Source: Vagococcus acidifermentans (lineage in GTDB: Bacteria > Bacillota > Bacilli > Lactobacillales > Vagococcaceae). Taken from it: 64,000 nt of DNA. The notes beneath the pieces are model-generated. The model was given only the letters and a program-made list of their open reading frames with translations. It searched no databases and was not told the origin of the DNA. The position numbers and the translations under genes are program-made. The stretch is from contig NZ_NGKC01000009.1 in NCBI RefSeq assembly GCF_003987655.1, forward strand, positions 1 through 64,000, read 5' to 3'. Shown one piece after another: positions 18,147 to 27,146 of the stretch. Every line of letters begins with the position of its first letter. Position 1 is the stretch's first letter.

Positions 18147-18350
18147 ATGAAGACTTTTATTCTGACACAGTTAAATGCAGGGAAAACACTGGAAATCATC
18201 TTCGACCGTACACACTCGCTGACCATCGACGCCGTCACTGACGAATTCGCCGGCTCTCCGGATTTAATTCAAGTTGCCAACAGCAATTACAGAGATACTC
18301 AACTCATCAACCTCGTGCATGTCAAATCGATTTTAGTTTATCCATCCTAA
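18147..18350 (+). CDS. Small hypothetical protein, 67 residues
   Basis: I do not recognise this protein. It has no membrane segment and reads as a small alternating-strand protein (TFILTQLNAGKTLEIIF, then LTIDAVTDEFAGS). An SD GAAAGGGG precedes the ATG and a TATAAT (about 18117) lies just upstream, so it is likely expressed. It is followed in the same direction by another orphan of similar size that has its own promoter-like TATAAT. Confidence 0.6.
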   Translation: MKTFILTQLNAGKTLEIIFDRTHSLTIDAVTDEFAGSPDLIQVANSNYRDTQLINLVHVKSILVYPS

Positions 18351-18439
18351 CCGGGCGCTGTTTTAAGTCAATGTACCACTTAAAACCAGCTTATTCGGTG
18401 GCTTTTTGATATAATCGACACATAAAGCGAGGTGGGAAT

Positions 18440-18667
18440 ATGGCATTTCTGAGAATGATCAACACAAAAGAAGTCACTGTCAAAGAGTTTTCAGACGTTT
18501 CAAAAGTTGTCGTGAAAACAGCTGAAGGAGATGTGACGGCAGATGAACTACTGGATTTATTTGAACTGATTACACATCCTAAAGCCACAAGCATTGAGAT
18601 TCATCATGCGCGAGGCACAACCAGTCTGCCCGTTTCTCTGTGGCAGATTTCAACCATCGATTTGTAA
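18440..18667 (+). CDS. Small hypothetical protein, 75 residues
   Basis: Unrecognised. A soluble acidic protein (KEVTVKEFSDVSKVVVKTAE; TADELLDLFELI). GAGGTGGG stands 5 nt before the ATG and GATATAATC ~25 nt before that. It ends just before a 14-bp hairpin at 18678. Weak similarity in size and style to the preceding ORF, but no clear paralogy. Confidence 0.6.
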   Translation: MAFLRMINTKEVTVKEFSDVSKVVVKTAEGDVTADELLDLFELITHPKATSIEIHHARGTTSLPVSLWQISTIDL

Positions 18668-18677
18668 CCAGCCAAAC

Positions 18678-18716
18678 CATTCCCCGTAAAAGCCAACGCT
18701 GATTTTACGGGGAATG
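18678..18716 (+). terminator. Hairpin after the two small ORFs
   Basis: A 14-bp perfect stem (CATTCCCCGTAAAA at 18678-18691 with 18703-18716). The T-tract is weak, so it may be a terminator or an RNA-stabilising 3' hairpin. Confidence 0.6.
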
Positions 18717-18811
18717 CTTGTTACAAGGCTATCCATTATTTTTTCATCTTTAAAGGCATTCGGGTAAGACTGAAAGGATGCTATAATAACGTAAAAGAGG
18801 AGGGATGCGAT

Positions 18812-19639
18812 GTGGAAGTCGATTATCATGTGCACACGCATTACAGTGATGACTCGACCTATCAAATGGAACAGGTCGTGCAAGATGCAATAAAAAAAGG
18901 GCTGGATGAAATCTGCTTTACGGACCATGTCGATTATGGCGTAAAATATGATGTCGATGACCCGCGGCTTGACATGAATGCAAAAAACGTTCGCACAAAC
19001 GTTGACTACGCATCCTATTACAAACAATTCTGCCAGTTAAAGGACACCTACAAAAATCGCATCACCCTGCGCTTCGGCCTTGAATTTGGTATACAGACAG
19101 AAACCATTAAAAAGTATCAACGACTGTTTGCCGCGTATCCGTTTGATTTTATTTTACTGTCCATTCATCAAGTTGGAAATCAGGAATTTTGGACCGGCGA
19201 CTTCCAGCGGAATAAGACCGACAAACAAGCTTATCAGGATTATTATGAAGAAATGTACCGCGTCGTCACAACTTATCATGATTACAGCTGCCTGGCGCAC
19301 ATGGACTTGCTGCGGAGATATGTCACTGTCGCAAATGATTCTTTTGACGAACATGAAGAAATCATACGGGCGATTCTTTTAGCCATCATTAAAGATAATA
19401 AAGGTCTTGAAATCAACACATCTTTTATCCGCTACAATCTGCCGGACACGACACCATCTATGACTATCTTGCAACTTTATCATGAGCTGGGCGGCGAACT
19501 TATCACCATCGGCAGCGACAGCCACGCACCTGAAGAACTGGGATGCTATACTAAGGAAAGCAAGGCTATTTTAAAAGACATCGGCTTCACTTATTTTGCA
19601 ACCTTTGATAAAATGACGCCGCGGTTTCACCGGTTGTAA
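18812..19639 (+). CDS. hisJ: PHP-domain phosphatase, HisJ-like histidinol phosphatase
   Basis: A 275-residue PHP protein. The metal-binding motif DYHVHTHYSDDS is at the N-terminus; CFTDHVD (~50), the GLEFGI region (~90), LAHMDLLRR (~165) and IGSDSHAPEEL (~230) supply further metal ligands. HisJ dephosphorylates histidinol phosphate in histidine synthesis. No other his genes are nearby, so the substrate may differ. The start is a GTG at 18812, 8 nt after GAGGAGGG; nearby ATGs are out of frame. A TATAAT at ~18784 precedes it and a terminator follows. Confidence 0.85.
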   Translation: MEVDYHVHTHYSDDSTYQMEQVVQDAIKKGLDEICFTDHVDYGVKYDVDDPRLDMNAKNVRTNVDYASYYKQFCQLKDTYKNRITLRFGLEFGIQTETIKKYQRLFAAYPFDFILLSIHQVGNQEFWTGDFQRNKTDKQAYQDYYEEMYRVVTTYHDYSCLAHMDLLRRYVTVANDSFDEHEEIIRAILLAIIKDNKGLEINTSFIRYNLPDTTPSMTILQLYHELGGELITIGSDSHAPEELGCYTKESKAILKDIGFTYFATFDKMTPRFHRL

Positions 19640-19640
19640 T

Positions 19641-19684
19641 ATACGAGAAGTAAGAGAGCAACTCTCTACTTCCCGTATTTTTTT
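19641..19684 (+). terminator. Terminator of the PHP phosphatase gene
   Basis: A long stem built from ATACGAGAAGTAAGAGAG and its near complement, followed by a run of seven Ts. Confidence 0.85.
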
Positions 19685-19742
19685 AACTTCGTGGAACACG
19701 ATGATACATAAATATTGTTTTGAACTATATAACTAGTGTGAA

Positions 19743-20732
19743 TCAATTTGACAACACTTCTTGCATAACATCAGCGTATTCAGCTGTCACATTTCCAGCG
19801 TAATTTGGTGTAATCAAAGAACTTCCACCATTTTTATTGTAAAATACATAAAGCGGTCCTGACATATCAAACTGGTTGCTGCTTCCTTCATATTCGTTCT
19901 CTATCCCAATCAGCGTAATGGCAGTATTCACTTTTACCGTCCGGATATTGCTGTGACTGCTCCTGTGTTCATGTGCTGCGCTAAAGATTCGAATCTCTGT
20001 AGTAGGAATCTGATTGCAAACTGCTGTATAAACCACCGTATCGTTGCCGAAATTATCTAACCCCTTAGTAGTGAATGATACCTGTCCCTGCCCATTATCT
20101 GCAAATGCTAAATGAACATCAAGCGGATTATTGACCCCGGAAAAATAAAACGTTTTATCCGTTATTTCCGATACTGGTACCGCATACGAAAAGTCTTCAT
20201 TACTTTGTACTGTTTCATTTTTTATCACTTTATTATTCTTTATATCATATTCGATTAATCTGTTTATTTCTTTTTTGGTTCTTGTGCGGACTGTAAAGTA
20301 TAATATATTTCCTTTTTGTTCCGCCAGGACTTCGTAATTGACATTGTGATTATCAATCACTAATAAGCCATTAGCACCTCGCTTAATGAGCAAATCATTT
20401 CGAGTAAAACCTTGTGCAACATCTAATTTATATAAGAAAATCGAAACAATTTCCTCGTCTGTCAACAACCGTTCGACCGTGTCTGTTGATAGTTCTGAAG
20501 AAGAAACATTGTTGTCAATTTTCGCCGGAGTCCCAACCGCTTCATCATCACTTCCCTGCCCAAGAAAAAAGAGCAAACTTACAAGAAGCACTAACATCAA
20601 CGACACAAACGTCACTGCAACGGTTAAACGTTTGTTTCTTTCTTCTAAATAACGTTCCCGCCATTTTGGATCATATTTTCGCTTTTTCAGAAAGTCATAG
20701 GTATGATATTTATAATTATCACTTCTTTTCAC
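19743..20732 (-). CDS. Membrane-anchored extracellular protein of unknown function
   Basis: I do not recognise the family. At 329 residues it has a basic, Tyr- and Lys-rich cytoplasmic N-terminus (~1-35), one membrane segment (VTFVSLMLVLLVSLLFF, ~39-57) and a ~270-residue outer part, i.e. a type II topology. The outer part reads as beta-rich with repeated NN/ND turns and no catalytic motif I can name. It stands alone, with its own upstream AT-rich region. Alternatives such as a cell-wall regulator or phage receptor-like protein cannot be tested here. Confidence 0.65.
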   Translation of the reverse strand: MKRSDNYKYHTYDFLKKRKYDPKWRERYLEERNKRLTVAVTFVSLMLVLLVSLLFFLGQGSDDEAVGTPAKIDNNVSSSELSTDTVERLLTDEEIVSIFLYKLDVAQGFTRNDLLIKRGANGLLVIDNHNVNYEVLAEQKGNILYFTVRTRTKKEINRLIEYDIKNNKVIKNETVQSNEDFSYAVPVSEITDKTFYFSGVNNPLDVHLAFADNGQGQVSFTTKGLDNFGNDTVVYTAVCNQIPTTEIRIFSAAHEHRSSHSNIRTVKVNTAITLIGIENEYEGSSNQFDMSGPLYVFYNKNGGSSLITPNYAGNVTAEYADVMQEVLSN

Positions 20733-20921
20733 TGCGATTCCCCCTAAAACTTTTATACGTCTATCATACTAAAAAAATACTAATTTAACATACTTTTTAT
20801 ACATATATATATATCCATTAAAATCAGCGGATTTTAAAATAGTCATTCGGCTTCACCGCTTTACAACAAGAACGTTAGTTCGTATAATAATAGTGGAATG
20901 AGCGGTCTCTTTGGAGGTGGA

Positions 20922-21188
20922 ATGATGAAAAGCGTGCTTGAATATCAAACAGACAAAGCGAAAGAATTTTTTGAATTGTTTTTTAAATATGTTGAAACGG
21001 ATATCCCCTTTTTCATTCATGAAAGAGACATTTTGCTGACGATGGATAAAAACAACAGCAACTACTTTCGTGTGCCCCGCCGGCATTCTGCAAATCAGCG
21101 GGAGTTGTACTTCTACTTCGACATCATCTACTTGAAAGAAAATAAAAACATCAAGCTATATCGTTTCGACCATTTGGAAATGAGATAG
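20922..21188 (+). CDS. Small hypothetical protein, ~88 residues
   Basis: Unrecognised soluble protein with a strongly amphipathic, Phe/Tyr-rich body (KEFFELFFKYVETDIPFF; ELYFYFDIIYL). The ATG pair at 20922/20925 is preceded by GGAGGTGG (20913-20920); the earlier in-frame ATG at 20898 lacks an SD. It is followed by a complex hairpin terminator shared with groEL. Confidence 0.6.
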   Translation: MMKSVLEYQTDKAKEFFELFFKYVETDIPFFIHERDILLTMDKNNSNYFRVPRRHSANQRELYFYFDIIYLKENKNIKLYRFDHLEMR

Positions 21189-21193
21189 AAAAA

Positions 21194-21255
21194 GAGGCAG
21201 CCCTTGTCAAGCCGCTCTCAACGAAGAGAAGGGCTGACACTGACTGCCTCCTTTT
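21194..21255. terminator. Bidirectional terminator between the small ORF and groEL
   Basis: Outer arms GAGGCAG/CTGCCTC (21194-21200, 21244-21250) and inner arms AGCCCTT/AAGGGCT make a two-step stem. T-rich tracts occur on both sides (CCTTTTGT rightward; CTCTTTTTC leftward for groEL). Confidence 0.75.
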
Positions 21256-21300
21256 GTCCTGTTCTATCTTTTTAAACTGTCAGCATTGATGACGTCAAGC

Positions 21301-22950
<1,650 letters not shown>

Positions 22951-22977
22951 TCACCTCAATAGTTTTTTATCTGTCCA

Positions 22978-23262
22978 CTACTCAACAACAGCAACAATGT
23001 CTTTTTCATGAACAATTAAGTATTCTTTACCTTCGTACTTCACTTCGCTGCCTGCGTATTTTTCAAACATGACTGTTTGACCAACTTCGACAGATAGAGG
23101 AAGTTTGGTGCCATTATCAAGGATACGGCCGTCGCCCACGGCAATTACAGAGCCAGTCTGGGACTTTTCTTTAGATGCTGAAGTCAATACTAAACCGCCG
23201 ACAGTTTTTTCTTCTACTTCAGTTACTTCAATAATTACACGATCTCCTAATGGTTTTAACAC
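22978..23262 (-). CDS. groS: Co-chaperonin GroES (Hsp10)
   Basis: A 94-residue GroES beginning [12 protein letters not shown], with the mobile-loop region ([19 protein letters not shown]) that docks on GroEL and the conserved GEVGDGR-like [11 protein letters not shown]. It caps the GroEL chamber. SD GGAGGGATAG precedes the ATG. First gene of the operon, directly downstream of the promoter and CIRCE. Confidence 0.97.
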   Translation of the reverse strand: MLKPLGDRVIIEVTEVEEKTVGGLVLTSASKEKSQTGSVIAVGDGRILDNGTKLPLSVEVGQTVMFEKYAGSEVKYEGKEYLIVHEKDIVAVVE

Positions 23263-23290
23263 TTGCTATCCCTCCATAAAAATTAATCAG

Positions 23291-23324
23291 TTAGCACTTA
23301 GCACTCTTTTATGCTAAGTGCTAA
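23291..23324 (-). promoter_or_regulatory. CIRCE operator (HrcA), nested in a longer perfect palindrome
   Basis: TTAGCACTC-N9-AAGTGCTAA at 23298-23324 matches the CIRCE consensus with one mismatch. It sits inside a perfect 13-bp inverted repeat, TTAGCACTTAGCA (23291-23303) and its complement (23312-23324), with an 8-nt spacer. HrcA binding here would repress groESL. Confidence 0.9.
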
Positions 23325-23335
23325 ACCACTCTTTT

Positions 23336-23364
23336 ATAATACCTATTTTTTAAATCTTTTGCAA
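23336..23364 (-). promoter_or_regulatory. groES promoter (sigma-A type)
   Basis: On the reverse strand TTGCAA (23359-23364), 17 nt, then TATTAT (23336-23341). The CIRCE sequence covers the start of transcription. Confidence 0.85.
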
Positions 23365-23444
23365 GCCATATGATAAACTTTTTTGCTTAATCCCGATTTT
23401 GTGTTAGCATATGATATATCTTATCCAAGAAGGAGCTGCCTTTC

Positions 23445-24116
23445 ATGACATCACTCAAAAAAAATTCGTTGGTGATTATCGGCATTTTTTTACTAGCCTA
23501 TATCAACTCCTTTATTGTTTCTTTTTTTTCACGTGATCCGGATGTTCTCACCACGATGTCGATCGTCGCCTACTTCGCCGGAGCAGCAGCTATCGTGACT
23601 GTTTATAAGGCAGCCCGATTCCCGTTTCCGCTGGAACAGAAAAAAAAGAGTTTGCCGCGCATACTTATATGGGGCATTCTAGGCGTCGGTCTGAGTGTTT
23701 TGCTGCAAAACATCCTGATTCAACTTGAAGTGCTTTTTTTCGGCGGACAGCTGACGTCTGAAAACACAGAAAACATCACTAGTATTATCCAGTCCGCCCC
23801 TTTTTTCATGATCGCCGTTGCCATTTGCGGGCCTATCATGGAAGAATTCGTCTTCCGGTTTGCCTTGCCGAATCTGATTGTCAACAACTTGACCAACGGT
23901 TCCATGCCGAAAAGCGGGTTGTTCTGGCTGGCGGCAGTTATCAGTTCGCTGATATTTGCGGTTTTCCACTTTGACGGACATTACCTGCTGTATACTGGCT
24001 TGAGCTTGTTTTTCTTCTGGTTGTACCGCCATACCGGTTCCATCTGGACATCCGTCATCACGCACACATGCATGAACGCCGTTGTTATCGCAGCCCGTCT
24101 CGCACTGCTCAACTAA
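23445..24116 (+). CDS. CPBP-family intramembrane metalloprotease (CAAX/Abi)
   Basis: A 223-residue protein with about six to seven membrane helices. The catalytic motif EEFVFRFALP (EExxxR, ~residue 131) and the downstream FAVFHFDGH (~165) and HTCMNAV (~210) His residues define the CPBP glutamic/metalloprotease family. Members act in bacteriocin immunity or membrane-protein processing; the substrate is unknown. It is divergent from groESL, a placement common in Lactobacillales. SD AGAAGGAG precedes the ATG. Confidence 0.88.
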   Translation: MTSLKKNSLVIIGIFLLAYINSFIVSFFSRDPDVLTTMSIVAYFAGAAAIVTVYKAARFPFPLEQKKKSLPRILIWGILGVGLSVLLQNILIQLEVLFFGGQLTSENTENITSIIQSAPFFMIAVAICGPIMEEFVFRFALPNLIVNNLTNGSMPKSGLFWLAAVISSLIFAVFHFDGHYLLYTGLSLFFFWLYRHTGSIWTSVITHTCMNAVVIAARLALLN

Positions 24117-24214
24117 ACAGGCTCTTGCTCAAATAGGATTCTGTACGAAGCGAGAACCGCGACTGAGTGTTTTAATAAGGAGAACTTTACCTTCAACAGA
24201 AGAATTATCTATTA

Positions 24215-24257
24215 CAAAAAATGGGAGTGATGAATCAAAAGTGGATTCATCACTCCC
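24215..24257 (-). terminator. Terminator of rex
   Basis: A 14-bp perfect stem, GGGAGTGATGAATC (24223-24236) with 24244-24257, is followed on the reverse strand by a T-rich tract (A-run at 24215-24221 on plus). Confidence 0.85.
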
Positions 24258-24292
24258 ATAAATTATAGAGCCACAACACATCTCTATGAGAT

Positions 24293-24976
24293 TTATTCTG
24301 TTACAGCAGTCCCGTTGTCTTCCGTTTCTGTCCCGTCCGTTTCCGCCGGATAATTGTTCAAGAAATAAATCAACGTCTGCATTTCATTTGTCAAATCAAC
24401 ATTTTGAACTTTAACATAGCCCGGCAAGTCCAGTCTGACGGGTGTAAAGTTCATAATGCCGCGAATGCCGGCCTTGACCAGCAAATCAGCATTTTGCTGA
24501 GCCACATGTTCCGGGACCGTCAAAATCGCCACATCGATCTGTTGTTCTTTGATTTGCTGAACCATTTCTTCAGCAGAATAGACCGGTACGCCTTCCAAAA
24601 TCCGTCCCACCAAGTCTTCTTTTACATCAAACGCCGCACTGATGCGGATGCTTTCGCTGCGCTGGAACCGGTAGCGCAAAAGGGCATGACCTAAATGACC
24701 GACACCGATCAGTGCCACATGGGTCAGTACATCTTCATTCAATGTTTTCGCAAAGAAATTCATTAAATTTTCTACGTCATAGCCGTATCCCCGTTTGCCC
24801 AATTCGCCAAAATAGGAGAAATCACGCCTGATAGTCGCACTATCTACTTTGAGCGCATCACTCAACTCCGTCGAAGACACTTTCCGCTTACCGGAAGCGT
24901 AAAGAGTTTTTAAATATCTGTAATACAAAGGCAGTCTTTTAGCTGTCGCCTTTGGGATCAACTGATCTTTCATCAT
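24293..24976 (-). CDS. rex: Redox-sensing transcriptional repressor Rex
   Basis: A 227-residue Rex. Residues ~1-80 form the winged helix (YYRYLKTLYASGKRKVSS, DSATIRRDFSYFGELGKRGYGYDV); the Rossmann domain follows with GVGHLGHAL (~93-101). Rex represses fermentation and respiration genes when NADH is low. The C-terminus has an extra acidic tail (TDGTETEDN). A weak inverted repeat around 25000-25015 (GAATA...TATTC) lies in its own upstream region, but a canonical TTGTGAA-type Rex box was not seen. SD AGGAGGAAG precedes the start. Confidence 0.93.
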   Translation of the reverse strand: MMKDQLIPKATAKRLPLYYRYLKTLYASGKRKVSSTELSDALKVDSATIRRDFSYFGELGKRGYGYDVENLMNFFAKTLNEDVLTHVALIGVGHLGHALLRYRFQRSESIRISAAFDVKEDLVGRILEGVPVYSAEEMVQQIKEQQIDVAILTVPEHVAQQNADLLVKAGIRGIMNFTPVRLDLPGYVKVQNVDLTNEMQTLIYFLNNYPAETDGTETEDNGTAVTE

Positions 24977-25161
24977 TCTTCCTCCTAATACTACATAAAA
25001 TGAATAATGTTTTAATATTCACTATTTAGAATACTAATCCTTCAAGACAAATGCAATTCTAAAGTCTTGAATTGCCAAAAAGTAAACATGACTTGCCTTC
25101 GATACCTAATTAACCGCAAATATGATACACTATAAAAAGATAAAAAAAGTGAGGAAATACA

Positions 25162-27102
25162 ATGATTTTACTACAGGCAAATCAAGTGGCCCGTCACTTT
25201 GGCGGCGAAACACTCTTTCAACATATTAATCTTGAAATAAAAGACAAAAGCAGGATTGCGCTTATCGGCCGCAACGGCGCGGGTAAGTCCACTCTTTTGA
25301 AAATGCTTGCCGGTGAAGAGGAACCGGATGAAGGCACTATCACTCGGACAAAAAACTTGAGCTTCGGTTACTTGGCTCAGCATACCGGGCTGACATCGCA
25401 GAAAACGGTCTGGGAAGAAGTCGTCTCCGTTTTTGAATCCGTCCATGCCATCGAATCGCAAATGCGTGAACTGGAAAAGCTGATTAGTCTGGAAAGCGAG
25501 AAAGGCAATCATGCCGATTCAAACAATTATCTGGAACAATATGCAGCTTTGCAGCAAACATTCCTGGACAGCAACGGCTACGGCATCGAATCAGAAATCA
25601 AATCCGTCTTGCACGGCTTCCGCTTTTTTGAATCCTTTTACGACCAACCCGTCAACACCTTGTCAGGCGGACAGAAAACGCGGCTGGCCCTTGCCAAGCT
25701 GCTGCTGGAAAAACCTGATCTTTTGATTTTGGACGAGCCGACCAACCATCTGGATATCGATACGCTGAACTGGCTGGAAGATTACTTGCAGGGTTATCGC
25801 GGGGCAATTCTGATTGTGTCGCACGACCGCTACTTTCTGGATAAAATCGTGACTGAAGTATACGAACTGAGCCGGCACCAAATCTATCATTATACAGGTA
25901 ATTACAGCCGCTATCTGGAACTAAAGGCCGCCCAGCAAGAACAAGAATGGAAAGCCTACGACAAACAGCAGGCGGAAATCGCCAAGCTGGAAGACTTCAT
26001 CGCACGTAATCTGGTTCGGGCATCCACGACCAAACGCGCGCAGAGCAGACGCAAAAAACTAGAAAAAATGACGCGTCTGGACAAACCGGCCGGTGATGAA
26101 AAATCGGCAAAATTCCTTTTCCAAGCGGAACGTCAGTCCGGACGCGACGTACTAGCCATCGAGCAGGCTGCTATCGGTTATGACGACACGGTTTTAAGCG
26201 AACCAGTCACGTTACATCTGCGTAAACAAGAAGCCGTCGCTCTGATCGGCCCTAACGGTATCGGGAAATCCACACTGTTGAAATCAGTCACCGGACAAAT
26301 TCCGTTTCTTAAAGGCGCAGCCAAGCTGGGACAAAATGTCGACATCGGCTACTACGATCAGGAGCAAGCCAACTTGACCTCTCGCAACACGGTGCTGGAA
26401 GAATTGTGGCAGGAACACCCGACATTTCCGGAAAAAGACATCCGTACCGTACTCGGTGCCTTCCTCTTCTCCGGAGAAGATGTCAAAAAAACCATCCCGC
26501 TGCTGAGCGGCGGCGAAAAGGCACGGGTCGCACTAGCAAAGCTGTCCATGCAAAAAGACAATTTGCTGCTCTTGGACGAGCCGACCAACCATTTGGACCT
26601 TGACAGCAAGGAAGTGCTGGAAGAAGCTCTGATTGACTATGACGGCACGCTGCTCTTTGTTTCGCACGACCGCTACTTTATCAACCGCATTGCCACCAGC
26701 GTGCTGGAACTTTCAGAGAACGGTTCGAAACTGTATCACGGTGACTACGACTATTACCTTGAGAAGAAAAAAGAAGAACAGGAAGTTGCTGAAATGACTG
26801 CTTCAAAGACAGAGGCGGAAATTCCCGCTGCTTCATCTGCCAAACGGGACTTCCAGCAGGACAAAGAACATCAGCGTCAAAAACGCAGTCTCGAGCGGGA
26901 AATCGCAGCACTTGAGGAACAGTTGACCAACATCGACACACACATCGCTGAACTTCAGAAGCAAATGGAACAGCCGGAAAATCTGGAAGACCACGAAGCC
27001 CTGACCGAGCTGAACAATCAGCTGACCGCTCAAATGGAAGAACAAGACGCTGTGATGGCGGAATGGGAAGAAAAAAGTCTTCTTTATGAAGATACTTATT
27101 AA
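25162..27102 (+). CDS. ABC-F ATPase (YdiF-like)
   Basis: A 646-residue soluble protein with two ABC cassettes and no membrane segment. Walker A: GRNGAGKST (~37) and GPNGIGKST (~361). Signatures: LSGGQKTR and LSGGEKAR; Walker B: LLILDEPTNHLD and LLLLDEPTNHLD. The interdomain linker and a C-terminal coiled coil (~560-640, REIAALEEQLTNIDTHIAEL) are typical of YdiF/Uup-type ABC-F proteins. These act on the ribosome as translation factors rather than transporters. It is divergent from rex, the usual neighbour in Lactobacillales. No attenuator-type leader peptide was seen upstream, arguing against an antibiotic-resistance ABC-F. Confidence 0.92.
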   Translation: MILLQANQVARHFGGETLFQHINLEIKDKSRIALIGRNGAGKSTLLKMLAGEEEPDEGTITRTKNLSFGYLAQHTGLTSQKTVWEEVVSVFESVHAIESQMRELEKLISLESEKGNHADSNNYLEQYAALQQTFLDSNGYGIESEIKSVLHGFRFFESFYDQPVNTLSGGQKTRLALAKLLLEKPDLLILDEPTNHLDIDTLNWLEDYLQGYRGAILIVSHDRYFLDKIVTEVYELSRHQIYHYTGNYSRYLELKAAQQEQEWKAYDKQQAEIAKLEDFIARNLVRASTTKRAQSRRKKLEKMTRLDKPAGDEKSAKFLFQAERQSGRDVLAIEQAAIGYDDTVLSEPVTLHLRKQEAVALIGPNGIGKSTLLKSVTGQIPFLKGAAKLGQNVDIGYYDQEQANLTSRNTVLEELWQEHPTFPEKDIRTVLGAFLFSGEDVKKTIPLLSGGEKARVALAKLSMQKDNLLLLDEPTNHLDLDSKEVLEEALIDYDGTLLFVSHDRYFINRIATSVLELSENGSKLYHGDYDYYLEKKKEEQEVAEMTASKTEAEIPAASSAKRDFQQDKEHQRQKRSLEREIAALEEQLTNIDTHIAELQKQMEQPENLEDHEALTELNNQLTAQMEEQDAVMAEWEEKSLLYEDTY

Positions 27103-27103
27103 A

Positions 27104-27146
27104 CAAAAAAACACCCAACTGCCTTTTTCGGCAGCTGGGTGTTTAT
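27104..27146. terminator. Bidirectional terminator between abc-f and the FtsX permease
   Basis: AACACCCA (27110-27117) and TGGGTGTT (27136-27143), with an inner GCC/GGC pair, form a hairpin flanked by an A-run. It serves the two convergent genes. Confidence 0.85.

Noticed and set aside
24980-25030. Rex operator before rex
   Set aside because: Only a weak GAATA...TATTC symmetry; the TTGTGAA-type half-sites are absent.
25162-27102. Antibiotic-resistance ABC-F (Lsa/Vga/Msr type)
   Set aside because: Domain layout with C-terminal coiled coil and position beside rex fit the housekeeping YdiF type; no leader ORF or attenuator precedes it.
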